The translations under genes and the position numbers were made by a program. From NCBI RefSeq assembly GCF_021556395.1, contig NZ_JAKGCS010000024.1, forward strand, positions 310,001 to 374,000: 64,000 bases of DNA, written 5' to 3'. Source of the stretch: Acuticoccus kalidii. Its GTDB lineage: Bacteria > Pseudomonadota > Alphaproteobacteria > Rhizobiales > Amorphaceae. Below, one piece after another: positions 52,534 to 61,160 of this stretch. How positions within the stretch are numbered: position 1 is the first letter of the stretch; the number at the start of each line of letters is the position of its first letter. The notes beneath the pieces are model-generated. The model searched no databases and was not told the DNA's origin. It worked only from the letters and a program-made list of their open reading frames with translations.

Positions 52534-53871
52534 GTGTCGCAGCAACCTCCGAGCTCGAGCCCGTTCAAGGCCGACGTGCATTTCCTCTGGTGCGCGATCC
52601 TGGTCGGCGTCCTCGCCGGGCTGATCGGCTCGGGATTCCACCTCTCGATCGACTATCTGATCCAGTGGCCGCAATGGCTCAGCCAATCCTTGTCCGGCCT
52701 CGACCTCGTCCTCGCCGCCGCGCTCATCACGATGACGTCGACCATTCTCTGCGTCGCGCTCGTCCGCCATGTCGCGCCGGAGGCGGGCGGCAGCGGCGTT
52801 CAGGAGATCGAGGGCGCGCTCGAGGGGCTGCGACCGGTGCGCTGGATGCGCGTGCTGCCGCTGAAATTCGTGACGGGCGTGATGGCGATCTCTTCCGGCC
52901 TGGTGCTCGGGCGGGAGGGGCCGACGATCCACATCGGCGCGTCGGTCGCACAGGGCGTCTCCCGCGCCGGGCGGTTGTCCGATATCGAGCGTCGGTCGCT
53001 GCTCGCGGCGGGCGCGGCGGCGGGGCTTGCCTGTGCGTTTAACGCCCCGCTCGCGGCCATCCTCTTCGTCATCGAGGAGACGCGCAAGCAATTCCCCTAT
53101 TCGCTGCGCGCTTATATGGGCGTCATCGTCGCGTCGTTGCTGTCCGCGGCGCTCACCGAATGGATCGCCGGTGTCGGCCCCGATTTTCGCCTTCTGGTGC
53201 CGGAGGTCGATCTCGCGCTGCTCATCGCCTTCGTGCCGCTCGGCGTGGCGCTCGGCATTCTCGGGGTGCTCCTCAACGCCGCCATTCTCTTCACCATCGA
53301 ACTCTGCGCCACATGGCACCGGCGCTTGCCCTACTCCTTCCCGGCGCTGATCGGCCTCTTCACCGGTGCGGCGTTCATCGTGCTTCCCGCCACCGTCACC
53401 GGCGGGGAAAGCGTGATCATGCAGCTCGCCCAGCATCATTACACCGTCGCCGCGCTGCTCCTCCTCGCCGCGTTCCGCTTCGTGTCGATGGTCGCCAGCT
53501 ATTCGACCGGCGTGCCGGGCGGCATCTTCGCCCCGATCCTGACGCTCGCGATGTGCGTCGGGCTCGGCTTCGGCTCTGGGCTCGAACATCTTCTGCCCGA
53601 TGCCGACATCATGCCCCTCGCCTTCGGCATCGCCGCGATGGGCGGCCTGTTCACCGCCTCGGTGCGCGCGCCGATCGTCGGTGTCACGCTGGCGCTCGAG
53701 CTGACGGGCTCATATCCCCTCGTCCTGCCGCTTCTCATCACCTGCTTCGTCGCCAATATCGTCGCCGAATGGTGCGGCGGCCGGCCGATCTATGAGCAGC
53801 TTCTGGAGCGCACGTTTCGCCTTGCGGGCATCGAGCAGCCGACGGCGCGCGAGCGGACCGGCCTCGCCTGA
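52534..53871 (+). CDS. ClC-type chloride/proton antiporter
   Basis: A 445-aa membrane protein of the CLC family. Selectivity motifs are GSGVQEIEGAL, GREGPTIHIG (gating glutamate) and GGIFAPILT. The internal proton-transfer glutamate is in IEETRKQF, so an antiporter is more likely than a channel. The start is GTG at 52534. No CBS domains follow. The role may be acid resistance or halide balance; nothing in the neighbours specifies it. Confidence 0.92.
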   Translation: MSQQPPSSSPFKADVHFLWCAILVGVLAGLIGSGFHLSIDYLIQWPQWLSQSLSGLDLVLAAALITMTSTILCVALVRHVAPEAGGSGVQEIEGALEGLRPVRWMRVLPLKFVTGVMAISSGLVLGREGPTIHIGASVAQGVSRAGRLSDIERRSLLAAGAAAGLACAFNAPLAAILFVIEETRKQFPYSLRAYMGVIVASLLSAALTEWIAGVGPDFRLLVPEVDLALLIAFVPLGVALGILGVLLNAAILFTIELCATWHRRLPYSFPALIGLFTGAAFIVLPATVTGGESVIMQLAQHHYTVAALLLLAAFRFVSMVASYSTGVPGGIFAPILTLAMCVGLGFGSGLEHLLPDADIMPLAFGIAAMGGLFTASVRAPIVGVTLALELTGSYPLVLPLLITCFVANIVAEWCGGRPIYEQLLERTFRLAGIEQPTARERTGLA

Positions 53872-54020
53872 TCGGGCGCGGCCTGGCGCACGATCGCCCC
53901 GCAAGGCCGACGGCGGCCGCCTCTCCAACGATCGATTGAGGGAAATTTGCGGGCGCAGCGTCGCAAATGTGGCCATCAACATGAATGAAACACACCTGCG
54001 ACGTATTTCAGCCATAAAAT

Positions 54021-54049
54021 TTCACATAGACGTTTAATTCCGCTATAAC
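54021..54049 (+). promoter_or_regulatory. Sigma-70 type promoter for the diguanylate cyclase
   Basis: TTCACA and TATAAC with exactly 17 bases between; each hexamer matches the consensus at five of six. Predicted start of transcription is near 54056, about 73 bases before ATG 54129, in an AT-rich gap (53872-54128). Confidence 0.6.
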
Positions 54050-54128
54050 TCGGAACAACGGCATCCCGCGAAAGAAAATTGCGCGCCATACGATTCATCG
54101 GGTCACAGGTCAGAAAAAATCCATTGCG

Positions 54129-55310
54129 ATGGCCTTAGATTTCTTGACCCTTTACCTCATAATTTTATTCAATTTCCTGGCGCTATCTATTCTGTGGGGC
54201 GCGATAGCTTTTGCCTATCGCACTTTGAAGCCCGCCCGCTATTGGCTCGCCGCCTGTGTCCTCCTCACGGCCACCGGCGGCACCTTGATGCTCGTCGGCA
54301 ACGGGGAGTCGCTCCGGCTGGAGATCTTCGGCAACGTTCTGTCGATTGTCGCCATCGGGCAGTTTTCCATCGGGCTGCGCATCTTTTTCGGCAAACCGGC
54401 GCGGCCGTCGATCACCCTGGCTGTGGTGCTCGGCGTCGTTCTCATGATGGTTTTGCCGGAAATCCGCGACTCGGTGGCCGCCCGCAATCTCGCCTTCTCC
54501 AGCGCTCGCATCGTTCTGCTGGTGATCGTGCTCGTCATCCTCCTCGACGAGACGCGCTATGCGGTCGGCCGGCGGATCGGCATCGTCGGCGTGTCGATCA
54601 CGACCCTCGGCCATGTCGGCCTGATCGCCGGGGACTATCTGATGCTGCGTCAGATTACCGAGGAGGACGGCTATTATCTCCTCACCTCCTACGCCCTCCT
54701 CGCCTCGATCTTCGGCGCAGTGGTCTGGAGCCTCGGCTTTGCCGTGATGACGATCGAGCGCCTGCACGATGATGTCGCGATGATCGCCGATGTCGACGAT
54801 CTGACCGGGCTTCCCTCGCGGCGGGTCATCACCCGCCAGTTCCGCTCCCTCGCGGCCGCGCCCGGCGACGTCCACTCGCTGCTGCTCTTCGATCTCGACA
54901 AGTTCAAGCCTGTCAACGACACCTTCGGCCACGCCGCGGGCGACGCGGCCCTTCGCCATTTCGCGACGATCGCGCGCCAATCGATGCGGGAGAGCGACGT
55001 TATCGCCCGGCTCGGCGGCGACGAATTCTGCGCCATCCTCCCCCACACCCGCGCCGCCGACGCGGAGGCGATCGCAAGCCGCGTGCTCGCCGCACTCCAG
55101 GCGACGCCCGTCGATTGGAAGGGCGATCCGATCCACGTCAGTTCGAGTGTCGGCATCGCCGAGTGGGACACGAGGGAAGACGCTCAATTCGCGGTGCTGA
55201 TCAGCCGGGCCGACGCCGCGCTCTATACGATCAAGTCGGGCGGCGGCGGCAAGATCGCGATCTACGAGCCCGTCGTGACGGAGCACCGTCTCCTCGTCGC
55301 CTCGAGATAG
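54129..55310 (+). CDS. Membrane-anchored diguanylate cyclase
   Basis: Makes cyclic di-GMP from GTP. The 393-aa protein has about six hydrophobic helices (residues 1-215), then a GGDEF domain with DDLTGLPSRR, DLDKFKPVNDTFGH and the catalytic GGDEF at 296-300. The product-inhibition site RESD lies at 287-290, five residues before GGDEF, so feedback inhibition is expected. No EAL domain. It is monocistronic with its own promoter; the membrane part has no recognised sensor name. Confidence 0.93.
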   Translation: MALDFLTLYLIILFNFLALSILWGAIAFAYRTLKPARYWLAACVLLTATGGTLMLVGNGESLRLEIFGNVLSIVAIGQFSIGLRIFFGKPARPSITLAVVLGVVLMMVLPEIRDSVAARNLAFSSARIVLLVIVLVILLDETRYAVGRRIGIVGVSITTLGHVGLIAGDYLMLRQITEEDGYYLLTSYALLASIFGAVVWSLGFAVMTIERLHDDVAMIADVDDLTGLPSRRVITRQFRSLAAAPGDVHSLLLFDLDKFKPVNDTFGHAAGDAALRHFATIARQSMRESDVIARLGGDEFCAILPHTRAADAEAIASRVLAALQATPVDWKGDPIHVSSSVGIAEWDTREDAQFAVLISRADAALYTIKSGGGGKIAIYEPVVTEHRLLVASR

Positions 55311-55319
55311 CGCCTCGCC

Positions 55320-56063
55320 CTAACGCCGATTGCCGGGCGCATAGGCGCTGAACGCGCCCTCATAGGGTTTGGCGAGCGGCGCGGCGTAGCCGTGCCGTTT
55401 CGAGGTGCCGAGCCCGAGGGCGACGAGGCTTTCGACGAACTTCACCCCCGCGGCGACACCGTCGACCGCCGGCGCGCCGATCTCGCGCGAGATGCGCGCG
55501 GTGAGGTCGGCCATGCCCGCGCAGCCGAGAAGCACGCAATCGGCGCCGTCCTCCTCCACCGCCTTGCGACATTCTTCGAGAACGAGCGCCTCGGCGTTCG
55601 ATCCTTCGACTTCGAGATCGAGCACGGGCAGATCCGTCATGCGGATCGATCGACACTGATGGGTCATGCCGTAGGCGGTGACGAGATGCTCCATCAACGG
55701 GCGCGAGCGTTCGAGGGTCGAGACGATCGAGAAGCCGCCGCCGAGGAAGCTCGCCGCGTGCATCGCCGCCTCCGCGATCCCGATGACGGGGCCCTTCGCG
55801 ATCTCGCGCGCGGCCCCGAGGCCGGGATCGCCGAAACAGGCGACGACATATCCGTCGCACCCCTCCGCCTCGCCCTTCAGAACTTCGTCGATCACGCCGA
55901 TCGCGGCGAACGCCTCGTCATAATGCCCCTCGATCGAGACGGGGCCCATTTGCGGGGAGACGGCGACGATCTCGGTGCCGGCCGCCGCGACGTCACGCGC
56001 GGCCGCGCCGATCTTCTCGGTCATCGACCAGGTGGTGTTGGGGTTGATCACTTTGATCTTCAT
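55320..56063 (-). CDS. Aspartate/glutamate/hydantoin racemase family protein
   Basis: A 247-aa cofactor-independent racemase, best matching the hydantoin racemase branch. The start KIKVINPNTTWSMTEKI is typical of HyuE-like enzymes. The paired cysteines are in VVACFGDPGL and VLLGCAGMADL. It racemises 5-substituted hydantoins so that all of the substrate can be used. The upstream gene, 37 bases away, is an N-carbamoyl-D-amino acid hydrolase, which fits this reading. GGAGGAG precedes the ATG. Confidence 0.88.
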   Translation of the reverse strand: MKIKVINPNTTWSMTEKIGAAARDVAAAGTEIVAVSPQMGPVSIEGHYDEAFAAIGVIDEVLKGEAEGCDGYVVACFGDPGLGAAREIAKGPVIGIAEAAMHAASFLGGGFSIVSTLERSRPLMEHLVTAYGMTHQCRSIRMTDLPVLDLEVEGSNAEALVLEECRKAVEEDGADCVLLGCAGMADLTARISREIGAPAVDGVAAGVKFVESLVALGLGTSKRHGYAAPLAKPYEGAFSAYAPGNRR

Positions 56064-56100
56064 CGCGCGTCTCCTCCGCTCGCCGCGAACGCGGCGGGTC

Positions 56101-57015
56101 TTACACCTCGGCGATCAGCCCATAATTCTGCGGCTGACGGTGGCGCTTGAAGTTGAAGATCTCGTCCCGGATCTCGCGGCACGCATCGAGATTGCAAGAC
56201 GCGGTGATCACTTCGTCCTCGATGGTCGTCGACAAGGCGACGATCTCGCCGGTGGGCGCCACGATGCAGGAATGGCCGAGCAGCATCGAGCCCTCTTCCA
56301 TGCCGGCCTTGGCCGCCCCAGCGGTCCACGCGCCGTTCTGATAGGCGCCGGCCTGCATCGACAGGAGGTGGTGGAAGGAGTTCAGATGATCGTGCTGCGG
56401 AACCGGCGGATTGTGCGTCGGGGTGTTGAAGCCCCCGCAAATCAATTCGGCGCCCTTCAGCCCCATCACCCGCCACGTCTCCGGCCAGCGCCGATCATTG
56501 CAGATGAACATGCCGATCTGCGCGCCGTCGGCCTCATAGACCGGGAAGCCGAGATTGCCGGGCTCGAAATAGCGCTTTTCGAGGTGCTGCCACGGCCGAT
56601 AGGCCTCGTACTCGGCATGGCCCGGCAGATGGACCTTGCGATATTTCCCGACGATTTCGCCCTTCGTGTCGACGATGATCGAGGTGTTGAAACGGCGCAC
56701 GCGCCCGTCTTCGCGGGTGAGTTCGGCATAGCCGAGATTGAAACCGACGCCGAGCGCCTTCGCCGCCTCAAAGAGCTTCATCGTCGCCGCGTTCGGCATC
56801 TCGCTCTCGAACCAGGTGTCGACCTCGGCCTGATCCTCCATGTACCAGCGGGGGAAGAAGGTCGTCAGCGCGAGCTCGGGGAAGACGACGAAGGTGCACC
56901 CGCGCCCGGCCGCCTCCTTCAGCATCTCGATCAACCGCGCGACGGCGGATTCCCGCGATTCGTCGCGCGCGATGGGGCCGAGCTGGGCGACGGCGAGGTT
57001 CAACTTTCGGGGCAT
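56101..57015 (-). CDS. N-carbamoyl-D-amino acid hydrolase
   Basis: A nitrilase-fold amidohydrolase (304 aa, the same length as characterised D-carbamoylases). The catalytic triad is E47 (VVFPELAL), K127 (GKYRKVHLPG) and C172 (FICNDRRWPE), matching the Agrobacterium enzyme numbering. It hydrolyses N-carbamoyl-D-amino acids to D-amino acid, carbon dioxide and ammonia. It lies between the hydantoin racemase (downstream) and a membrane protein gene (upstream, 13 bases). No metal-dependent D-hydantoinase is next to it; HyuAB at 2886-6511 is the only ring-opening candidate here. Confidence 0.95.
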   Translation of the reverse strand: MPRKLNLAVAQLGPIARDESRESAVARLIEMLKEAAGRGCTFVVFPELALTTFFPRWYMEDQAEVDTWFESEMPNAATMKLFEAAKALGVGFNLGYAELTREDGRVRRFNTSIIVDTKGEIVGKYRKVHLPGHAEYEAYRPWQHLEKRYFEPGNLGFPVYEADGAQIGMFICNDRRWPETWRVMGLKGAELICGGFNTPTHNPPVPQHDHLNSFHHLLSMQAGAYQNGAWTAGAAKAGMEEGSMLLGHSCIVAPTGEIVALSTTIEDEVITASCNLDACREIRDEIFNFKRHRQPQNYGLIAEV

Positions 57016-57028
57016 TCGTTCCAGTCCT

Positions 57029-57589
57029 TCAGATGTCGGCGGCCGCCGTGTCGGAACGGCGGCGATAGCGCATCATCGCAATGACGGCGGCGCCGATCAC
57101 GATAACGAGGAGAGACAATAAAAGCGCCGACTGATCGAGCCAGGCGATCGCCGGGACGCTGAGCGCCATGATCACCCCGATCGCCGCCATGCGCCAAGAC
57201 GGCACGTGCACCCCTGCGACAAACGTGCCGAGCGACAGAAGCAGCAGGAGCACGAGACCCGTCCCGTCGGCGTCGATATCGGACTGGACGCTCGGCAGGA
57301 AGACGAGGTTCATCGCGAGCAAGAAGGCGGCCCAGTGCAGAAGCTGCGTGACGACGAGGCGGGTGCGCAATTGGCTCTGATTCGCGCGCGGCCACCCCGA
57401 GATCACGCACACGACGGCGATGAAGACCGCCACCACGTCCCAATAATAGAGAAGCGGCTGGTCCATCATGCTGACATAGGCGACGCCGCCGACGGTGAGC
57501 GCCAAGGCGGCGAGGTGCGGGCTTTCGCGCAGCCAGAAGCTGCGTGTCGTCGCCGGCTTCGCGGTGGCGGTCGCGTCGACATCGTTCAT
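57029..57589 (-). CDS. Hypothetical membrane protein in the D-carbamoylase operon
   Basis: A 186-aa protein with a short acidic cytoplasmic start ([16 protein letters not shown]) and five hydrophobic stretches, ending [20 protein letters not shown] precedes ATG 57589. No known family was recognised. Its place as the first gene of the operon with the D-carbamoylase suggests transport or a membrane accessory role, but this is inference. Confidence 0.7.
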   Translation of the reverse strand: MNDVDATATAKPATTRSFWLRESPHLAALALTVGGVAYVSMMDQPLLYYWDVVAVFIAVVCVISGWPRANQSQLRTRLVVTQLLHWAAFLLAMNLVFLPSVQSDIDADGTGLVLLLLLSLGTFVAGVHVPSWRMAAIGVIMALSVPAIAWLDQSALLLSLLVIVIGAAVIAMMRYRRRSDTAAADI

Positions 57590-57788
57590 GGCTTTTCCTT
57601 TCCGGTTCGGCACATTGCGCCCCGCACCGGTACCGGCACCGGCGCGTTCGCGCGGCCCGACGATGCCAAATTCGGCCGCTCCCGCCCACCGCATCGTCCG
57701 AAATCGATGCGGTGCTTGCGTCAGGCGCTGCAACCGCCATGCCGATCCGGGCATGGGCCGGGCTCGGCGCGAGGTCGGCGCCGCTCTC

Positions 57789-57892
57789 AATCGCACCGAT
57801 ATCGGCGCCCCCTGGATCGCGCCGAATCGGCTCCCCACGAAATCGCGCCGATATCGCTTCGCACCAAATCGCGCCGGTATCGGCGCGGTGCA
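57789..57892. repeat. Four tandem 26-bp iterons upstream of the cysteine-type lyase
   Basis: Units begin at 57789, 57815, 57841 and 57867, exactly 26 bases apart. Each has a 16-base core close to AATCGCGCCGATATCG, containing the palindrome CGATATCG, followed by a variable 10-base spacer. The second unit has lost part of the core. They lie in the 374-bp intergenic gap (57590-57963), 72 bases before the downstream ATG, where nothing else is visible except ACCGGTACCGGC-type microrepeats near 57625. Repeated regulator sites are the simplest reading. Confidence 0.75.
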
Positions 57893-57963
57893 AATTTGCA
57901 TTTGCTCGGCGTCGCCGTTTCCTGAAGAGTTCGAGCCCGACCCATGCGCAACGAGTAAGCCCC

Positions 57964-58968
57964 ATGCATCTCGCCCGCTTCCCCCGGCACCGCCTCGCCC
58001 ATCTGCCGACCCCGCTCGAGCCGATGACGCGCCTCTCGGCCCATCTCGGCGGCCCGGACCTGTGGATCAAGCGGGACGATTGCACCGGCCTCGCCTCGGG
58101 CGGCAACAAGACGCGCAAGCTCGAATTCCTGATCGCCGAGGCCCTCGCTGAAGGCGCCGACACCGTGATGACCCACGGCGCCGTCCAGTCGAACCATGCG
58201 CGGCAGACGGCGGCGGCGGCGGCGCTCGTCGGCCTCAAATGCCACCTCGTCCTAGAGGAGCGGATCGCGACCAACGATCCGAACTACAACGCGAACGGCA
58301 ACGTCTTCCTCGACCGCCTCTATGGCGCGACGATCGAGCGGCGGCCGACCGGTGGCGACATGAACGCCGCGCTCGACGAAGTGGCGGAGAACCACCGGAC
58401 CAAGGGGGCGCGCGTCTACACGATCCCCGGCGGCGGCTCCAACCCGACGGGGGCGCTCGGCTACGTCAATTGCGCGATGGAGCTCCTCGGCCAGGCCAAT
58501 GATCGCGGCCTCGTGATCGACCATATCGTCCACGCGACCGGCAGCGCCGGAACCCAGGCCGGCCTCGTCACCGGCCTCAAGCTCCTCCATGCCGACATTC
58601 CCCTTCTCGGCATCGGCGTGCGCGCCCCGAAGGCGGTGCAGGAGGGCAACGTCTTCAAGCTCGCCGCCGCGACCGCCGAAAAGCTCGGCCATCCGGGCGC
58701 CGTCGCCGAATCCGATGTCGTCGCCAACACCGATTATGTCGGCGAGGGCTACGGCATCCCGAACGCCGGGACGATCGAGGCGATCGAGCTCTTCGCGCGC
58801 ATGGAGGGCATCCTTCTCGATCCCGTCTATTCGGGCAAAGGCGCGGCGGGATTGATCGACCTCATCCGCAAGGGCCGGTTCGAGAAAGGCGAGCAGATCG
58901 TCTTCCTCCACACCGGCGGCTCAGCGGGTCTCTTCGGCTACACCGAAGCATTCGACTTCGCCGCCTGA
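57964..58968 (+). CDS. D-cysteine desulfhydrase/cysteate lyase family PLP enzyme
   Basis: A 334-aa fold-type II PLP enzyme of the ACC deaminase/DcyD group. The Schiff-base lysine is in [14 protein letters not shown] (about residue 49), and [16 protein letters not shown] and [10 protein letters not shown] bind the cofactor phosphate. D-cysteine desulfhydrase and L-cysteate sulfo-lyase (CuyA) are both in this group and I cannot separate them by sight. The start [20 protein letters not shown] is typical. It is followed 20 bases later by an Asp/Glu racemase gene, which might supply the D-isomer. Confidence 0.86.
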   Translation: MHLARFPRHRLAHLPTPLEPMTRLSAHLGGPDLWIKRDDCTGLASGGNKTRKLEFLIAEALAEGADTVMTHGAVQSNHARQTAAAAALVGLKCHLVLEERIATNDPNYNANGNVFLDRLYGATIERRPTGGDMNAALDEVAENHRTKGARVYTIPGGGSNPTGALGYVNCAMELLGQANDRGLVIDHIVHATGSAGTQAGLVTGLKLLHADIPLLGIGVRAPKAVQEGNVFKLAAATAEKLGHPGAVAESDVVANTDYVGEGYGIPNAGTIEAIELFARMEGILLDPVYSGKGAAGLIDLIRKGRFEKGEQIVFLHTGGSAGLFGYTEAFDFAA

Positions 58969-58988
58969 ACGCGGCACGACGGGAGGCG

Positions 58989-59693
58989 ATGGGCGTGGCT
59001 GTCATCGGCATCATCGGCGGTATGGGACCGGAGGCGACGGTCCTTTTCATGAGCCGCATCATCGAGCGGACCCCGGCCGAGGACGATGCGGACCACATCC
59101 CCATGGTGGTCGACAACAACACCCGCATCCCCTCCCGCATCGCCCATCTCATCGAAAAACGCGGCGTCGACCCCGAGCCGACGCTCGTCGGCATCGCGCG
59201 CAAGCTCGAACGGTATGGCGCGACGCTCCTCGCGATGCCCTGCAACACCGCCCACAGTTACGCGGACGCCATCAAGGCGGCGATCGCGCTGCCCTTCCTC
59301 GACATGGTCGAACTCACCGTCGAGGCGGTGACGCGCGCCAATCCCGCGACGCGGCGCGTCGGACTTCTCGCGTCGCCCGCCGTCGAGATCACCGGCATCT
59401 ACGACAGAGCGTTCGCGGCGGCCGGGATCGACGTCCTTTATCCAGACGACCGTGCGGCGCTTCTCGGCGCCATCAAGGCGATCAAGGCGGGCGCACGCGA
59501 CGATCGCGCGCTCGGCCCCCTCGCCGCCGGCTACCGCGAGCTGACCGATCGGGGCGCGGATGCCGCGATCGTCGCGTGCAGCGAGTTCTCACTCCTGTCG
59601 GACGCGTTGACCGGCCCGCTCCCCGTCCTCGACAGCGTGACGGTGCTCGCCGAGGCGGCCATCGCCCTCGCCATGGCGCAAGACGCGCCGTAG
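58989..59693 (+). CDS. Aspartate/glutamate racemase family protein
   Basis: A 234-aa racemase. The paired catalytic cysteines are in MPCNTAHSY and VACSEFSLL, and IIGGMGPEATVLFM is the standard RacX/aspartate racemase start. It is probably co-transcribed with the upstream lyase. The substrate is an acidic or other amino acid. This is the second racemase of the superfamily within 4 kb and is only distantly similar to the hydantoin racemase. Confidence 0.9.
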   Translation: MGVAVIGIIGGMGPEATVLFMSRIIERTPAEDDADHIPMVVDNNTRIPSRIAHLIEKRGVDPEPTLVGIARKLERYGATLLAMPCNTAHSYADAIKAAIALPFLDMVELTVEAVTRANPATRRVGLLASPAVEITGIYDRAFAAAGIDVLYPDDRAALLGAIKAIKAGARDDRALGPLAAGYRELTDRGADAAIVACSEFSLLSDALTGPLPVLDSVTVLAEAAIALAMAQDAP

Positions 59694-59917
59694 CCCTCCG
59701 GCCTCCGCGCCCCGCCGCACGAAGGGGCCGGGCCGGGCGGCCTCACCATCGCCCGCGTGAGATACGGCTGGCCTCCCGCACCGTCATTTTATTAAGCTCA
59801 CATCGTGGCAAGGTCCGCGAACAGACAGGACGGGCGCCGTCGCCGGAGCATCGGCGCTCGCGGGCGTGGCCGTTCATGCGGACAGGATCGGGCTTGAAGG
59901 ATTCGGAGGGGATCGCA

Positions 59918-61153
59918 ATGGATGATAGACCGTCGATGGCCATGACCAACGATCCGATCGCCCTTTCGCCGCCGAAACCGAAGCCGATCATCAACGCGGC
60001 CGGAACGATGACGTGGCTCGGCGCCTCGCGCATGATCCCGGACGCCCTCGAGGCCGCGACGGACATGGCGGGCCGCTTCGTCGATATCGATTCGCTCCAA
60101 CTCGTCGCGAGCCGGGCGATCGCGCGGGCGACGGGCGCGGAAGCGGGCTGCATCACCGGGTGCAGCGCGGCGGGCCTCTCCCTTTCGGTCGCCGGAGCGA
60201 TGACGGGCGCGAACCTTGCCCGCATCGAGCGCCTGCCCGATGTCGACGGGCTGAAGGACGAAGTCGTCGTTCAGGCCGGCCATCTCGTCAATTATGGCGC
60301 GCCGATCGCCCAGGCGATCCGCCTTACCGGGGCGAAGGTGATCGCCGCGGGAAGCGCCGCGCGCGTCGAGGAATACAATATCGCCGATGCGATCGGCGAA
60401 CGGACCGCCGCCATCGTCTTCGTCATCTCCCACCATGTCGTGCAGGAGGGCCAGACCCCGCTCGCGGATGTCGTCGCCCTCGCCCGCGCGCACGGCGTCC
60501 CCGTCATCGTGGACGCGGCGGCGGAGTATGACCTCGAAGGGCCGATCAAGGCCGGGGCCGACCTCACGGTGTGGAGCTCCCACAAATTCCTCGGCGGCCC
60601 GACGGCGGGGATCGTCGCCGGCACGCGCGAGAGGGTGAAGGCGACCTATCTGCAAAATCGCGGGCTCGGGCGTCATATGAAGGTCGGCAAGGAAGGTATC
60701 GCGGGCACCATCGCCGCCCTCGAGGCCTGGTCGCGGCGCGATCACGACGCCGTGGCGGAACGGGAGTGCGCCCTCCTCGACGACTGGGAAGGCGCGCTCG
60801 AAGAGCTGCAGGGACTCACTTTGTCGCGCCATAAAGACTGGACCGGCAATCCGGTCGTCCGGCTCAAGATCGATGTCGGGCCGGATTCGGGCCTTTATGC
60901 CTGGGAGCTCGCCGACCGGCTCGCCGCGCGCAATCCTGCGATCATCGTGCGCGACGATCTCGTCGAGCATGGAACGATCTATCTCGACCCGTGCAATCTG
61001 TCGGAAGCCGAGGGGGCGATCGTGAGTTCGGCGCTGCGCGCCGAGGTGGAACGCGCCTGCCGCAAGGGCGACGGACGCGTCATGACGCTCGCGGCCCGCC
61101 GCCGCGCCAAGGCGGAGGCGGCACGGGCTTGGGGCGATCCGGTCCTCCTCTGA
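59918..61153 (+). CDS. SelA/DgaE-like PLP-dependent enzyme
   Basis: A 411-aa fold-type I PLP protein of the SelA-like group (which includes D-glucosaminate-6-phosphate ammonia-lyase, DgaE). Cofactor aspartate near VIVDAAAEYDLEG (D199), and the Schiff-base lysine in WSSHKFLGGPTAGIV (K223). GGAGGGG sits 6 bases before ATG 59918. True SelA is unlikely since no selC or selB is seen. It is followed 7 bases later by an SDR, so a lyase-plus-reductase step for an amino sugar or hydroxy-amino acid is a reasonable reading. Confidence 0.82.
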   Translation: MDDRPSMAMTNDPIALSPPKPKPIINAAGTMTWLGASRMIPDALEAATDMAGRFVDIDSLQLVASRAIARATGAEAGCITGCSAAGLSLSVAGAMTGANLARIERLPDVDGLKDEVVVQAGHLVNYGAPIAQAIRLTGAKVIAAGSAARVEEYNIADAIGERTAAIVFVISHHVVQEGQTPLADVVALARAHGVPVIVDAAAEYDLEGPIKAGADLTVWSSHKFLGGPTAGIVAGTRERVKATYLQNRGLGRHMKVGKEGIAGTIAALEAWSRRDHDAVAERECALLDDWEGALEELQGLTLSRHKDWTGNPVVRLKIDVGPDSGLYAWELADRLAARNPAIIVRDDLVEHGTIYLDPCNLSEAEGAIVSSALRAEVERACRKGDGRVMTLAARRRAKAEAARAWGDPVLL

Positions 61154-61160
61154 GGAGATC

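Noticed and set aside
57789..57892. The iterons as a replication origin or plasmid iteron set
   Set aside because: There is no replication initiator, partition gene or DnaA-box cluster nearby; the site lies directly before a metabolic gene.
57789..57892. The iterons as a CRISPR array
   Set aside because: Repeats are imperfect, only 16 bases of core with 10-base spacers, and no cas gene is present.
59918..61153. Calling the PLP enzyme selA
   Set aside because: No selB, selC or selenoprotein context is visible, and family members with other roles share the same fold and motifs.
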